DNA of 64,000 bases. Origin: an uncultured Porphyromonadaceae bacterium. Its GTDB lineage: Bacteria > Bacteroidota > Bacteroidia > Bacteroidales > Muribaculaceae. How positions within the stretch are numbered: position 1 is the stretch's first letter; each line of letters opens with the position of its first letter. The notes beneath the pieces were generated by a model. It did not search any database and was not told the DNA's origin. It saw nothing but the letters and a program-made list of their open reading frames with translations. The position numbers and the translations under genes are program-made. The stretch is taken from positions 15,198 through 79,197 of the forward strand of contig CAJKRG010000009.1 in the NCBI GenBank assembly GCA_905202215.1, read 5' to 3'. Shown piece by piece: positions 32,735 to 42,975 of the stretch.

Positions 32735-33484
32735 TTATTGCGTCCGGCGGCATGAATCAAGCCATGCTGACCATTGGCGGCGGTTACCGTTGAATGTGTT
32801 GAGGTCTACATTGCCGCGGATACCCGGTAGACGTCCCAGATGGCTATGCTGCCATAACCGCCATTTTTCGTGGCCGAGCGGCGGATTGGTAAATGAACAG
32901 ATCCATATTTCAGGTACGTCATGAGCCTTGAATCCGTCGCGTACAAAGCGGGCATGGCCTTGTTTGTTGGTGTAGATCATTACCTGATATCCCTGTGCTC
33001 TCAGAAGAGCCACGAGTACTTCGAGGCGTTCGCGTACGATGGATGTGGTTTCGCCCGGAGCGTTGCGCCATTCCTCGACATCGATGGCAAGAGGCAGATC
33101 AGGCTTCAGATCGCCTATGGCTTTCAGGAAATTGACGCTTTGCATGGCGCCGTCGCAGTCGAAACGGAAGAAATGGTAGGCGCCGATGGCAAGACCTGCT
33201 TTCCGGGCCGCCTCGAAATTGCGGATAAAACTCTGGTCGCGGAATGATACGCCCTCGCTTGCCTTGAGATATACGAAATCTATGCCGGCGGCGGCGAGCG
33301 AGTCGAAGCATACCACACCGTTGTGGGCCGAGATATCGATTCCCTCAATCGGGTATCGTCCACGGTCTACGTCGGCATGAGGCTCTCTGACGCGCAACGC
33401 ACGCCAGGAGGCAAGACCGATGACCAGCAAACCTGTCACCGCTATGATTACTACAGCTATCTTCCGGGCATTCTTGTCGCTCAT
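32735..33484 (-). CDS. Glycoside hydrolase family 25 lysozyme, membrane-anchored
   Basis: 249 residues from MSDKNARKIAVVIIAVTGLL; one N-terminal membrane anchor (about 9-30), then a GH25 domain: IEGIDISAHNGVVCFDSL, FVYLKASEGVSFRD, GAYHFFRFDCDG, LPLAIDVEEW with the catalytic acidic residues. Cleaves peptidoglycan; a periplasmic, cell-envelope remodelling role is likely. The ATG is four bases after a -7 box, see the promoter entry. Confidence 0.93.
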   Translation of the reverse strand: MSDKNARKIAVVIIAVTGLLVIGLASWRALRVREPHADVDRGRYPIEGIDISAHNGVVCFDSLAAAGIDFVYLKASEGVSFRDQSFIRNFEAARKAGLAIGAYHFFRFDCDGAMQSVNFLKAIGDLKPDLPLAIDVEEWRNAPGETTSIVRERLEVLVALLRAQGYQVMIYTNKQGHARFVRDGFKAHDVPEIWICSFTNPPLGHEKWRLWQHSHLGRLPGIRGNVDLNTFNGNRRQWSAWLDSCRRTQ

Positions 33485-33488
33485 ACTG

Positions 33489-33496
33489 CAAAAATA
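33489..33496 (-). promoter_or_regulatory. -7 promoter box of the GH25 gene
   Basis: Minus strand reads TATTTTTG with a TTTG/TTG element 21 bases upstream (33518-33521). The box ends four bases before the ATG (TTTGCAGTATG), the same arrangement as at the response regulator (2327). Confidence 0.55.
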
Positions 33497-33605
33497 CGAA
33501 TAAGTAGCGGGCGAAACCAAATTTTATGATCTATGCGACGTAAAAAATGCAACGACCCTCGCGGGCAATTGCATCCTAACCTATGATTCACTTATTGTGG
33601 CATGT

Positions 33606-33629
33606 AATTGGTTAATCTAACCAATTTTT
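33606..33629. terminator. Hairpin in the comF-GH25 gap
   Basis: AATTGGTTA, loop ATC, TAACCAATT followed by TTTTC on the plus strand. The 230-base gap otherwise holds only the GH25 promoter and AT-rich sequence. The T tract points to plus-strand termination although neighbouring genes are on the minus strand; an operator role is also possible. Confidence 0.5.
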
Positions 33630-33714
33630 CCGTTGTTGTATTTGCAAAGGCAAAGGTAAGGATATTTTTGGTAAATGTTATTCAGCCCAATGGGTTTAAG
33701 TTATTTTAACAATA

Positions 33715-34422
33715 TTACATGGGCGCGCCCAGGGTCAATGCTCCGATCGATGACGGACGTGCGCCTGCATGGCCGATGGCGAGCACACACTCCGAAAGGG
33801 TTGCGCCTGTCGTGACTATGTCGTCGACGAGACATATGTCCAGATCCTTGAGTTCGGCAGGGTAGCGGCATTCGACGGTGCCCTGCACGTTGACAAGGCG
33901 CCCGCGGCGCGAACGGTGTGTCTGCGATGTGTGCGGTCGCGCCGAAATGAGATTGTCGCCGACCGGGATTCCTGTTATGTCTGATATTCCGGCGGCTATT
34001 TCACGGCTTTGGTTATATCCGCGTCGAATTTGTTTGAACCAGTGCATCGGTACCGGCAGAAGTAGGTCTATGCTATCTATCGCGCTTTTGTAGTCGGCTG
34101 TAAGCTCGCGGGCGAAAGCCCGTCCCAGCAAGCGCGCCTGTCGGGGTCTGTTGCCGTATTTGGCGCTTCTGACGAGATCGGCAAACGGACTGTGCCGGTC
34201 GTAGCGGAACCATACAGCCGAGAGACCCGCCGGTGCCACTCCGTTGGAAAGTGCCTCGGCTATTCCCGTGTCGCCGGTGTGGCCGACGAGCCGGGGCAGC
34301 GAAAGAAGGCAGTCGGTACACATGGCTTCCTCGCCATGAAGCATTGCACGCCCGCATGCCGGGCATAGCCGCGGCAGGCAGACGTGCAACAGTTCGTCGG
34401 TCAAATATCGGAGGGATATCAA
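33715..34422 (-). CDS. comF: ComF family phosphoribosyltransferase-like protein
   Basis: 235 residues. N-terminal zinc-ribbon-type Cys pairs (CPAC about 20-23, CTDC about 35-38) and a C-terminal phosphoribosyltransferase fold with the PRPP motif [13 protein letters not shown]. In competent bacteria ComF supports DNA uptake; in Bacteroidota its role is unproven. Overlaps the panB stop by 4 bases. Confidence 0.93.
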   Translation of the reverse strand: MISLRYLTDELLHVCLPRLCPACGRAMLHGEEAMCTDCLLSLPRLVGHTGDTGIAEALSNGVAPAGLSAVWFRYDRHSPFADLVRSAKYGNRPRQARLLGRAFARELTADYKSAIDSIDLLLPVPMHWFKQIRRGYNQSREIAAGISDITGIPVGDNLISARPHTSQTHRSRRGRLVNVQGTVECRYPAELKDLDICLVDDIVTTGATLSECVLAIGHAGARPSSIGALTLGAPM

Positions 34423-35240
34423 TATTGTTCGGAGGCGTTAGGGAAATCTGAGGTCTTTACGTCGTCGATATATCTGCCGACAGCCTGATTGATGATAGTG
34501 GAAAGATCGGCGTAGCGGCGCAGGAATTTGGGTGAGAAGCCCTGGTTGATGCCGAGCATGTCGTGCATTACGAGAACCTGACCGTCGACACCACCGCCCG
34601 CACCTATACCGATAACCGGAATGGTGAGTTCGGAAGCGACGCGTTCGGCAAGTTTTGCCGGTATTTTTTCGAGTACGAGGGCGAAACATCCTATTTCCTC
34701 GAGCAGATGTGCGTCGGAGAGCAGTTTTTCGGCTTCGCGTTCTTCTTTCGCACGAACGGCGTATGTGCCGAATTTATTGATGGACTGCGGCGTGAGGCCG
34801 AGATGACCCATCACGGGAATGCCGGCGCAGAGTATTCGCTCTATGGATTCGCGGATTTCGGAGCCGCCCTCCATCTTTACGGCTTCTGCATGGCTCTCCT
34901 TCATTATGCGTATGGCGGAGGCAAGGGCTTCTTTCGAATTGCCCTGATAGGTGCCGAACGGCATGTCGCATACAACGAGGGCGCGTTTAGTGCCTTTGAT
35001 CACGCTTTTGGCGTGATATATCATCTGGTCGAGGGTGATCGGGAGAGTGGTGATGTTGCCGGCCATGACGTTAGAGGCCGAGTCGCCTACCAGAATCACG
35101 TCCATTCCGGCTTCGTCGATGAGTTTTGCCATCGAGTAGTCGTAGGCCGTGAGCATGGCGATTTTCTCGCCGCGCTGTTTCATTTCGATAAGGCGCGAAG
35201 TGGTGACTTTGCGCTTATCGTCTACAGTATTGGTTGACAT
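34419..35240 (-). CDS. panB: Ketopantoate hydroxymethyltransferase
   Basis: First committed step of pantothenate synthesis: transfers a hydroxymethyl group from methylene-tetrahydrofolate to 2-oxoisovalerate. 273 residues of TIM-barrel type: [34 protein letters not shown] (metal site), and [20 protein letters not shown] near the catalytic Glu. Hairpin or direct repeat H9 lies upstream. Confidence 0.97.
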   Translation of the reverse strand: MSTNTVDDKRKVTTSRLIEMKQRGEKIAMLTAYDYSMAKLIDEAGMDVILVGDSASNVMAGNITTLPITLDQMIYHAKSVIKGTKRALVVCDMPFGTYQGNSKEALASAIRIMKESHAEAVKMEGGSEIRESIERILCAGIPVMGHLGLTPQSINKFGTYAVRAKEEREAEKLLSDAHLLEEIGCFALVLEKIPAKLAERVASELTIPVIGIGAGGGVDGQVLVMHDMLGINQGFSPKFLRRYADLSTIINQAVGRYIDDVKTSDFPNASEQY

Positions 35241-35246
35241 TATATG

Positions 35247-35280
35247 TAATTAATAATTGAGATTTTATAATTAATAATTA
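35247..35280. repeat. AT-only repeat H9 upstream of panB
   Basis: TAATTAATAATT at 35247-35258 and again at 35268-35279 as a direct repeat, each close to its own reverse complement. The bases after it to 35345 hold loose TTCACC/TTCCACC words like those of H8. Confidence 0.65.
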
Positions 35281-35356
35281 AATTCCAATGATTGGTGAGG
35301 CTCGACAGAAAGATGCTATTATCTTCACCTTCCACCATTCACTTTCCAACATTAAT

Positions 35357-35887
35357 TTATGAGAGGCCGAGGGAACTGAGGATTTCTATGGCTTCGGCGC
35401 CCGATAGGGTACGCCGTCGCCCTATGTGATCGGCGAAACTGTGGGCAACCTCCTGAACGCCCGGATGACGGAAGACGCGCTGCACATAGCTGAGGCAGCC
35501 GTCGAAAAGACGGTCGGATTCGTCATTGTCGAGTCCGCAATGATCGTATGCATCGGCTCGCACTGCCTCGCGCACGGGGTTGATATCGTCGTCGGCCACT
35601 CCCCGGTGCCCGAGAACGTAGCGGCGGCATACGATGTTGCCCAGGGTCATGGAGGCGGTCATGCGGAGGTCGGCGAGAGTCTGTTCCCATACGATTCGGG
35701 CCGACATGCGCGGATTGCCTTTGAATCCGTAGTCGTGACTCATGACTATGCTCTCGCCGGCTGGAGCGTCGAGGCTGATTTCACAAAGATATTTTTCGCC
35801 GTCGAGAGCCACCAGGGTGATGGCCATGCCGGCAAGTCCGTATATTTTGTCGCGCTCGTCTGTATAGCGCAGATTTGAGTGATCCAT
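35357..35887 (-). CDS. Conserved Bacteroidales hypothetical protein
   Basis: 176 residues, no signal peptide or membrane segment, acidic overall, ending in TLSGAEAIEILSSLGLS. Looks like a cytosolic helical protein; contains Cys, Asp and His in VRADAYDHCGLDNDESD. Located downstream of porZ (54 bases) and probably in the same transcript. I recognise the style from related genomes but no function. Confidence 0.7.
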   Translation of the reverse strand: MDHSNLRYTDERDKIYGLAGMAITLVALDGEKYLCEISLDAPAGESIVMSHDYGFKGNPRMSARIVWEQTLADLRMTASMTLGNIVCRRYVLGHRGVADDDINPVREAVRADAYDHCGLDNDESDRLFDGCLSYVQRVFRHPGVQEVAHSFADHIGRRRTLSGAEAIEILSSLGLS

Positions 35888-35941
35888 ATATTCAGCTGAG
35901 TTTCCCGGAGATGGGAAACCTATAGTATATAGTTGTTAGAA

Positions 35942-38377
35942 TCAATTGACTACCATTATTTTGGCGACAGCGCCAGAAGAGTTTCCGTCGTTGTTTTCAG
36001 ACGCAAATACAAAGTAGACGCCGGTGCGGACACGCTCGCCCGCGCTGTTGCATCCGTCCCACGTGATCATGCCGCCTTCAGAGCGGCCTTGGAAGAATAC
36101 ATTTCCGGCGATATCGGCAATCTTGACAAGAGAGTTGTCCTTAAGGCCGGCAATGGTGATCCACCCTGTATAGTCGGGCCGCACCGGATTCGGATAGGCG
36201 TATACATCCGAGTAGTCTTCGGCGGCCGGTGACGAGTCGCTTTCGAAAGAGCAGAGACCGTCGGCTGTGCCGAAAAATACTTTGTTGCTGTGCGGATGGC
36301 ATGTGGCGAAGTAGACCGTATTGGAGGTGAGAGGCGAATTTTCGCTTGTGAAGTGACGTATGATCTCGGTGCCGTCCTCACTCACGAGATAGACGCCGTC
36401 GTCGGCGGTCGCCAGCCATTTGCGGTTGGACGGGTCAACGGCGATCGACAGTACTCTGACTCCGTCAAGAAGATAGTCGCCGAACTGGGTGCCGTCATTA
36501 CGTGGTACGATTGGACGCCTGAAAGCCATGTCCGGGCTCATTGCCGTTGCCGGACGTGTGAGTACGAGCGGCCCTATATCGGAGCAGAACCATATGTGGC
36601 CGTTATGGTCTTCGACCGGAAACGGCAGGCGTTGCACTTCGAGGACATGGCCGTCGGTATCCCTGAACATATGGTGTACCATATACGTGTCGTCGCTGAA
36701 GTCGGAGGGTGTGCCTTTGGTGTCGATGACAGCCAGATTGCTGGTGCTCTCGCCCACAGTGAAGAATATATGGTTGGAGCGTCGGCAGAACAGGGCCGAC
36801 ATTTCTCTGGTACCGCTGAAGTTAGGCAGTACGACCGGTATGAAGTCCGATTTACTGATTTTGTCGAGGTCGCCGCGGCGTTTTGCAGCCGGAAGAACCA
36901 GATATGATGGCTGCGGGGCTGTCTGGTGGCCTTTGCCGAGCCAGAGGTTGCCGGACGGATCTATATCCACATCGTAGCCTCGGGCGTTCGCTCCTCCGTC
37001 ATAGCAGTTGGAGTTGTTGAATATTCCGATTACCTCGTTGCCGCGGAATGCGAAGAACGGACCGGCATTGAATCCCTGATACCATACTTCGGGATCGTCG
37101 GGATCCTCGACCACTCTGCTTGCACCGCCGACGAGACCGGGCCAGCCGGCTGTTTTCTGCTGCGATACCATCGACGGAACTTTTGATGCTGCATCAAAAC
37201 GCGGAACCGTTATATCTCTTATCTCTCCCGTGGCCGGATAAAAAATATTGACCGACTGGATTCCGTTGAAGTCATCGACACTCAGATTATCGAAATACTG
37301 TGAAGGTGTTCGTTTGACAATATACAGCCGTTCGCCGTCCTTGCTCCATGTGGCGCCCCATGCTTCGCTTACTGTAAGCTCTTCGGGGCGGAAAGGCTGG
37401 ATAAGGGCCGACGGAGTGTCGCCGGATATGTCATATTGTCCTATTCCGTCGATGTCGGAAGCCCATATGGATCCAAGTCCCCGTGTGGTGTAGAGGTCGG
37501 TCTCCTTTAAACCCTGAGGAATGGCTTTTTTCTCGCATATTCCGTTTTCGTCGATGATGTATATGTCGTCTTCTGAATATGCCATGACGGAACCGTCCGC
37601 ATTTTGCTGGAGCATATATTGAAGAGTGCTGAATCCGTAGGGTATGCGTTCTCCGATGGAATTGCCTGCAAAGTCGAAGGTCGTGTGGTATAGACCTCTG
37701 CTATGGCAGTATACAACGCTGTTGTCTGACAGCGGACGCATGTAGTGGCTCCACATATATCCGAGATTGATGAAACTGTCGAACGAATGGTGCCGCATGT
37801 TTTTGGGAGATGCGTAGGCTTCTTCACCTATGATCATCAGCAGGTGATCTCCCATCGGGAAAAGATGGTCTGCGCTGATGTTGTATATGCCTGAATCGGT
37901 TATTTCTCTTTTCTTTTCGTCGTATACGGCGATTCCGAAATCAGTGGCGAGATATATGTGTCCGTCGGCAAAATAGACGTCATTGATGCCGTGGCCGGCG
38001 GAGATGACTGCATCTTTGATTTCAGGCAGGTTGGCTACCTTGCCGTCGTCAAAAAGCATATCGATATTGCCGTTTTCGTAGCATACGAGCAGGTATTTGC
38101 CGGTATGATTGTAGAATATGTCGGATACGGTGTTGTCCGACAGTTTGTTGGCCGTGGAGTAAACATATATTTCGTCGGTTTCGGTATCGCGGGAGTAGAG
38201 TTTATTGTTGCTTATCGCAAACATACGGCCGTTTCCTTCCACAACCTTGGTTACATTGTAACCTAAAGTGGGGTAGATCGACCATCTGCCGCTCATGTCG
38301 GTCGCACCGTGCAGGCACATCGGCGATAGCATGATTGCGAATGCCGCGACGATAAGGAGAAATACTTTTTTTATCAT
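35942..38377 (-). CDS. porZ: Type IX secretion system protein PorZ
   Basis: 811 residues with a signal peptide (LLIVAAFAIMLSPMCLHG). Two beta-propeller domains built from two-component-regulator-type repeats (for example NDVYFADGHIYLATDFGIAVYDE) and a C-terminal domain YAYPNPVRPDYTGWITIAGL...ITWDGCNSAGERVRTGVYF, the standard type IX C-terminal fold. PorZ presents anchor lipopolysaccharide to PorU in the attachment complex. Operon: nadA-leuS-rdgB-porZ-hypothetical. Confidence 0.88.
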   Translation of the reverse strand: MIKKVFLLIVAAFAIMLSPMCLHGATDMSGRWSIYPTLGYNVTKVVEGNGRMFAISNNKLYSRDTETDEIYVYSTANKLSDNTVSDIFYNHTGKYLLVCYENGNIDMLFDDGKVANLPEIKDAVISAGHGINDVYFADGHIYLATDFGIAVYDEKKREITDSGIYNISADHLFPMGDHLLMIIGEEAYASPKNMRHHSFDSFINLGYMWSHYMRPLSDNSVVYCHSRGLYHTTFDFAGNSIGERIPYGFSTLQYMLQQNADGSVMAYSEDDIYIIDENGICEKKAIPQGLKETDLYTTRGLGSIWASDIDGIGQYDISGDTPSALIQPFRPEELTVSEAWGATWSKDGERLYIVKRTPSQYFDNLSVDDFNGIQSVNIFYPATGEIRDITVPRFDAASKVPSMVSQQKTAGWPGLVGGASRVVEDPDDPEVWYQGFNAGPFFAFRGNEVIGIFNNSNCYDGGANARGYDVDIDPSGNLWLGKGHQTAPQPSYLVLPAAKRRGDLDKISKSDFIPVVLPNFSGTREMSALFCRRSNHIFFTVGESTSNLAVIDTKGTPSDFSDDTYMVHHMFRDTDGHVLEVQRLPFPVEDHNGHIWFCSDIGPLVLTRPATAMSPDMAFRRPIVPRNDGTQFGDYLLDGVRVLSIAVDPSNRKWLATADDGVYLVSEDGTEIIRHFTSENSPLTSNTVYFATCHPHSNKVFFGTADGLCSFESDSSPAAEDYSDVYAYPNPVRPDYTGWITIAGLKDNSLVKIADIAGNVFFQGRSEGGMITWDGCNSAGERVRTGVYFVFASENNDGNSSGAVAKIMVVN

Positions 38378-38390
38378 TTAGAGCAGTGGG

Positions 38391-38984
38391 TTAGATCGGT
38401 TGGGAGAGAGTGTCGAGGTAAGCGGCGAGCAGACGGACTGCACGCCCGCGGTGACTCACGGCGTTTTTCTCGGCGGCAGTGGCCTGGGCAAACGTTTTGT
38501 CCCATCCTTCGGGGCGGAAAAGGGGGTCGTAGCCGAAGCCTCCCTCACCGTGTGGCTCGGTCAGGATCTCGCCTTCCACCGTGCCGTTGAAGTACCGTGG
38601 CGCCTCGCCGTCCATGAGAAGCGCGATGGCGGTGCGGAAACGGGCATGCCGGTCGTCGCGGCCCTTCAGCTCGCGCAGCAGGCGCGCGTTGTTGGCGGCG
38701 CTGTCGTGGCCCGGGCCGGCATAGCGGGCGCTGTATATGCCCGGGGCGCCTCCGAGAGCATCGACTTCAAGACCCGAATCGTCGGCTATACAGTCATAGC
38801 CGTAGTGCTCTTTCACATATCGGGCCTTGAGCAGTGCGTTGCCTTCGAATGAGTCGGCCGTTTCGGGTATGTCGTCATGACAGCCTATGTCGGAAAGCCC
38901 GAGCACCTCGAAACTCTCGCCGAGGATTTCGCGGAGCTCGCGCAGTTTATGGGCATTGTTGCTTGCAAAAACGATTTGTCGCAT
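38391..38984 (-). CDS. rdgB: Non-canonical purine NTP pyrophosphatase
   Basis: Cleans XTP and ITP from the nucleotide pool. 197 residues of the HAM1 family: FASNNAHKLRELREIL at the N terminus, IADDSGLEVDALGGAPGIYSARYAG and GGFGYDPLFRPEG, all family-defining. 38 bases after leuS and 13 before porZ. Confidence 0.97.
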   Translation of the reverse strand: MRQIVFASNNAHKLRELREILGESFEVLGLSDIGCHDDIPETADSFEGNALLKARYVKEHYGYDCIADDSGLEVDALGGAPGIYSARYAGPGHDSAANNARLLRELKGRDDRHARFRTAIALLMDGEAPRYFNGTVEGEILTEPHGEGGFGYDPLFRPEGWDKTFAQATAAEKNAVSHRGRAVRLLAAYLDTLSQPI

Positions 38985-39022
38985 AGTAAAATAACGAATC
39001 GTCCCGTGGCTTTATTGTCCTT

Positions 39023-41794
39023 TCAGGATACCACTATGTTCACGATCTTGCCCGGCACAACGATGATTTTGCGCACGGTCTTGCCGTCGAGCCATTTGGC
39101 GGCGCCTTCGGCTTCGAGAGCGGTCTTTTCGACGTCCTCGCGGGCCATGTCGGCCGGGACGGTGATGTTGAAGCGCGCCTTTCCGTTGAAAGACACGGCC
39201 ATAGTCACGGAGTCTTCCTTAAGATAGCTTTCGTCGTATTCGGGCCAGCGGGCATCGCACACGCTGCTGTCGTGTCCGAGGGCTCCCTGCCAGAGCGCTT
39301 CGGCAGAGAAGGGCGCGAAGGGCGCGAGAACCACAGCCAGTGGCTCGAGAATCTCGCGTGAGCGGCATTTCTGCTGGGCGAGCTCATTGATGCATATCAT
39401 GAATGCGGCTACCGAGGTATTGAACGAGAATCCTTCGATGTCGGCGCTTACTTTCTTGATGAGCTTGTGAAGGCTCTTCAGATTGTCGCGGGTCGGCGCG
39501 GAGGCATCGACCAGACAGTCGTCGCCTTTCCAGTACAGGCCCCAGAATTTCTTGATGAAGCGGAATACGCCGTCGATGCCGTTGGTGTCCCACGGCTTGC
39601 TTGCCTCCAGAGGCCCGAGGAACATCTCGTAGAGGCGCAGGGTGTCGGCGCCGTAGCGATCTACCATATCGTCGGGATTGACGACATTGTGCATCGATTT
39701 CGACATCTTTTCGACCGCATGACCGCAGATATAGCGGCCGTCCTCAAGCACGAATTCGGCGTCGGCGAATTCGGGACGCCAGGCGCGGAAGGCATCGAGG
39801 TCGAGCACGTCGTTGCTTACCATGTTGATGTCGACGCGGATGGGAGTGGTGTCGTATTGCTCTTTCAGACCGGCGCTGACGAAGGTGTTCGTGTCCTTTA
39901 TGCGGTATACGAAGCTCGTGCGGCCCTGGATCATGCCCTGATTGATCAGCTTGTGGAACGGCTCGTCATCGACCACTTCGCCGTAGTCGTAGAGGAATTT
40001 GTTCCAGAAACGGCTGTAGATGAGATGGCCGGTGGCGTGTTCGCTGCCGCCTATGTAGAGGTCTACGGAGCGCCAGTATTCGTCGGCCTCGCGGCTTACA
40101 AGAGCCTTTTCATTGCGGGGATCCATGTAGCGGAGATAGTAGGCCGATGAGCCTGCGAAGCCGGGCATGGTGTTCAGTTCGAGGGGATAGCCCTCGGGGG
40201 TCTGCCAGTTTTTGGCGCGGCCCAGAGGCGGCTCGCCGGTCTCTGTCGGCAGATATTTGTCTACTTCCGGAAGCTCGAGGGGCAATTTGTCGAATGCCGT
40301 GGGAATTCCGTTGACATAACAGATAGGAATAGGCTCGCCCCAGTAGCGCTGGCGGCTGAAGATTGCATCGCGCAGGCGGTAGTTGGTCTTTACTCGGCCG
40401 ATTCCTTTTTCTTCTATAAATCGTTTTGTGGCGGCTATGGCTTCTTTCACGGTGAGGCCGTTCAGTTTCAGTTCGGGGCCGTCGCTGTTTATCATGGTGC
40501 CTTCCTTGGCGTCGAAGCTTTCCTCGCTGACGTCGGCACCTTCGATGAGCGGTATTATCGGCAGGTCGAAATGGCGCGCGAAGGCATAGTCGCGGCTGTC
40601 ATGGGCCGGAACGGCCATGATGGCGCCTGTGCCGTATCCGGCAAGCACGTAGTCGCTTATGTAGACAGGTATCTTTTTGCCCGAAAGAGGATTGACGGCA
40701 TAGCTTCCGCTGAATACACCGGTCACTTTCTTGTCGATCATTCGCTCGCGTTCGGTGCGATGCTTTATTGTCTCGAGATAAGCGTCGACAGCCTCTTTCT
40801 GCTCCGGTGCGGTGAGTTCTTTCACATATTTGCTTTCGGGAGCGAGCACCATGAAGGTGACGCCGAATACGGTATCGGCACGGGTGGTGAAGATCTCAAG
40901 ATCGATATCGTCGCGGCCGTCGATCCTGAAGTGCATTTCGGCGCCTTCGGAGCGGCCGATCCAGTTGCGCTGTGTTTCCTTGATGGATTCGGACCAGTCG
41001 ATGCGGTTGAGACCTTCGAGGAGACGTTCGGCATAGGCCGACACTCGCAGACACCACTGCCACATTTCTTTCTGCTCGACGGGGTAGCCGCCGCGCACCG
41101 ACACACCTTCGCTGACTTCGTCGTTGGCCAGCACGGTGCCGAGTTTCGGACACCAGTTGACCATTGTGTTGGCCTGATAAGCGAGGCGGTAGTTCATCAG
41201 GGTATCGCTCTTTTCCTTGTCCGACATGGCCTTCCATTCGGCGGCGGTGAAGTGCAGTTCCTTATTGCATGCGGCGTTTACACCGTCGGCGCCCTCTGTC
41301 TCGAAGCGTGCCACGAGGTTTTCGATCGGCATGGCGCGGTCGGCGGTCTTGTCGTAGTATGAAGCGAACATTTTCAGGAACGCCCACTGCGTCCAGCGGT
41401 AGAATTCGGGGTCGCAGGTGCGGATCTCGCGATCCCAGTCGAAGCTGAAGCCGATCTTGTCGAGCTGGCTGCGGTAGCGGGCGGTGTTGATGCGGGTGGT
41501 CACTTCGGGGTGCTGTCCTGTCTGGATGGCATACTGTTCGGCGGGAAGGCCGTATGCGTCATAGCCCATCGGGTGAAGCACGTTGAAGCCCTGCAGGCGT
41601 TTATAGCGCGATACTATGTCGCTGGCGATATAACCGAGCGGATGTCCTACATGAAGGCCTGCTCCCGAAGGATAGGGGAACATGTCGAGGACATAATACT
41701 TGGGTCTGGAGTGGTCGATTTCAACATGGTAGATGTTGCGGTCTTTCCAGTACTGAGCCACACGGCTTTCTATTTCTTTATGATTGTATTCCAT
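39023..41794 (-). CDS. leuS: Leucyl-tRNA synthetase
   Basis: Class I synthetase charging tRNA-Leu. 923 residues. HIGH-type motif HVGH at 48-51 ([16 protein letters not shown]), a CP1 editing domain in the middle (T-rich segment, [17 protein letters not shown]), and KMSKS at 696-700. Starts 9 bases after nadA. Confidence 0.98.
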   Translation of the reverse strand: MEYNHKEIESRVAQYWKDRNIYHVEIDHSRPKYYVLDMFPYPSGAGLHVGHPLGYIASDIVSRYKRLQGFNVLHPMGYDAYGLPAEQYAIQTGQHPEVTTRINTARYRSQLDKIGFSFDWDREIRTCDPEFYRWTQWAFLKMFASYYDKTADRAMPIENLVARFETEGADGVNAACNKELHFTAAEWKAMSDKEKSDTLMNYRLAYQANTMVNWCPKLGTVLANDEVSEGVSVRGGYPVEQKEMWQWCLRVSAYAERLLEGLNRIDWSESIKETQRNWIGRSEGAEMHFRIDGRDDIDLEIFTTRADTVFGVTFMVLAPESKYVKELTAPEQKEAVDAYLETIKHRTERERMIDKKVTGVFSGSYAVNPLSGKKIPVYISDYVLAGYGTGAIMAVPAHDSRDYAFARHFDLPIIPLIEGADVSEESFDAKEGTMINSDGPELKLNGLTVKEAIAATKRFIEEKGIGRVKTNYRLRDAIFSRQRYWGEPIPICYVNGIPTAFDKLPLELPEVDKYLPTETGEPPLGRAKNWQTPEGYPLELNTMPGFAGSSAYYLRYMDPRNEKALVSREADEYWRSVDLYIGGSEHATGHLIYSRFWNKFLYDYGEVVDDEPFHKLINQGMIQGRTSFVYRIKDTNTFVSAGLKEQYDTTPIRVDINMVSNDVLDLDAFRAWRPEFADAEFVLEDGRYICGHAVEKMSKSMHNVVNPDDMVDRYGADTLRLYEMFLGPLEASKPWDTNGIDGVFRFIKKFWGLYWKGDDCLVDASAPTRDNLKSLHKLIKKVSADIEGFSFNTSVAAFMICINELAQQKCRSREILEPLAVVLAPFAPFSAEALWQGALGHDSSVCDARWPEYDESYLKEDSVTMAVSFNGKARFNITVPADMAREDVEKTALEAEGAAKWLDGKTVRKIIVVPGKIVNIVVS

Positions 41795-41803
41795 TGTGGG
41801 GTG

Positions 41804-42766
41804 TTATTTCGAGAGTTCGAGCATGCGGTTGATGGGGCGCAGGGCCTTGACACGGAGTTCTTCGTCGATGGTTATCTCGGGAGTCTCGTGCAGGAGACAG
41901 TCGCGGAGTTTCCCGAGGGTGTTGAGCTTCATGTACGCGCATTCGTTGCAGCCGCAGGTGCTGTCTGATGGCGGAACGGCAATGAAGGTCTTGTCGGGCG
42001 CGCTTTTGCGCATTTGGTGGAGAATACCGCTTTCGGTCGCCACGATAAACTCGCGGGCGTCGCTTGCGAGAGCGTACGAGAGCAGGGCGGCAGTGGAGCC
42101 GAGTTTGTCGGCCATGAGACGCACGGGGCGTGAGCATTCGGGATGCACCAGTACCGGAGCCTCCGGATGCGCTTCCTTGAGGCGGGCTATGGCTTCGGCC
42201 GAGAAGCGCTCGTGGACGTGGCATGCGCCGTCCCACAGAACCATCTCGCGGCCTGTCTCGGCGTTGATGTGACCGCCGAGATTCCGGTCGGGCCCGAATA
42301 TTATTTTTTCGTCTGCGGGAAGAGAGTCGATGACCTTGCGGGCGTTGCCGCTTGTGACGAGTATGTCGGTAAGGGCCTTCACTCCGATCGACGTGTTTAC
42401 GTAGGAGACTACGGTATGTCCCGGATGTGCCTTGATAAACTCCTCGAAGTCAGCGGCAGGGCAGCTGTCGGCCAGCGAGCAGCCGGCTTCGGCGTCGGGC
42501 ACGAGCACTTTCTTGTCGGGGCAGAGCACCTTTACGGTCTCGCCCATGAAATGGACTCCGCACATCACCACGATGTCGGCATCGGAGCAGCTTTCGGCTG
42601 CCTTCTGGGCGAGCGCGAGGGAATCGCCTACGTAGTCGGCGATATCCTGTATCGCTCCGTCGACATAATAGTGCGCAAGGATAACGGCGTTCTTATCCTT
42701 TTTCAATTGCAATATTTCACGGCGGAGAGCCTCGTCGGCGCCTGCGCCTAAAACACATTGATTCAT
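41804..42766 (-). CDS. nadA: Quinolinate synthase
   Basis: [4Fe-4S] enzyme of de novo NAD synthesis, condensing iminoaspartate with dihydroxyacetone phosphate. 320 residues from MNQCVLGAGADEALRREILQ; the longer frame upstream lacks family similarity. Cluster ligands expected at C69 (VMCGVHFM), C182 (GACHVH) and one of the cysteines in CGCNECAYM (271-276). No nadB or nadC is adjacent in the window, which differs from the common nadABC arrangement. Confidence 0.96.
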   Translation of the reverse strand: MNQCVLGAGADEALRREILQLKKDKNAVILAHYYVDGAIQDIADYVGDSLALAQKAAESCSDADIVVMCGVHFMGETVKVLCPDKKVLVPDAEAGCSLADSCPAADFEEFIKAHPGHTVVSYVNTSIGVKALTDILVTSGNARKVIDSLPADEKIIFGPDRNLGGHINAETGREMVLWDGACHVHERFSAEAIARLKEAHPEAPVLVHPECSRPVRLMADKLGSTAALLSYALASDAREFIVATESGILHQMRKSAPDKTFIAVPPSDSTCGCNECAYMKLNTLGKLRDCLLHETPEITIDEELRVKALRPINRMLELSK

Positions 42767-42786
42767 AGCAAATGGTTTATCAGCCG

Positions 42787-42794
42787 CAAAATTA
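42787..42794 (-). promoter_or_regulatory. -7 promoter box of the nadA-leuS operon
   Basis: Minus strand reads TAATTTTG, matching TAnnTTTG, 20 bases before the nadA start. The rest of the divergent gap to 42937 has GC-rich short inverted repeats but nothing named. Confidence 0.55.
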
Positions 42795-42937
42795 CATAAA
42801 ATCCCCGACTTAATCGAATGATACCACCAATGAAATAGCCCCCGACCGGCCGATGGCCCTTTTTTCTGTCTCTGAAGACTGGTGTTCCGACATGGGTCCG
42901 GGGCGGCCGTGATGATGGAAAATTGCGATGATTTGTG

Positions 42938-42945
42938 TATCTTTG
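42938..42945 (+). promoter_or_regulatory. -7 promoter box of the GH115 gene
   Basis: TATCTTTG matches TAnnTTTG, 30 bases before the ATG. Confidence 0.5.
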
Positions 42946-42975
42946 TCTCGGATTGAACAGAACCTGTAGTTACCG

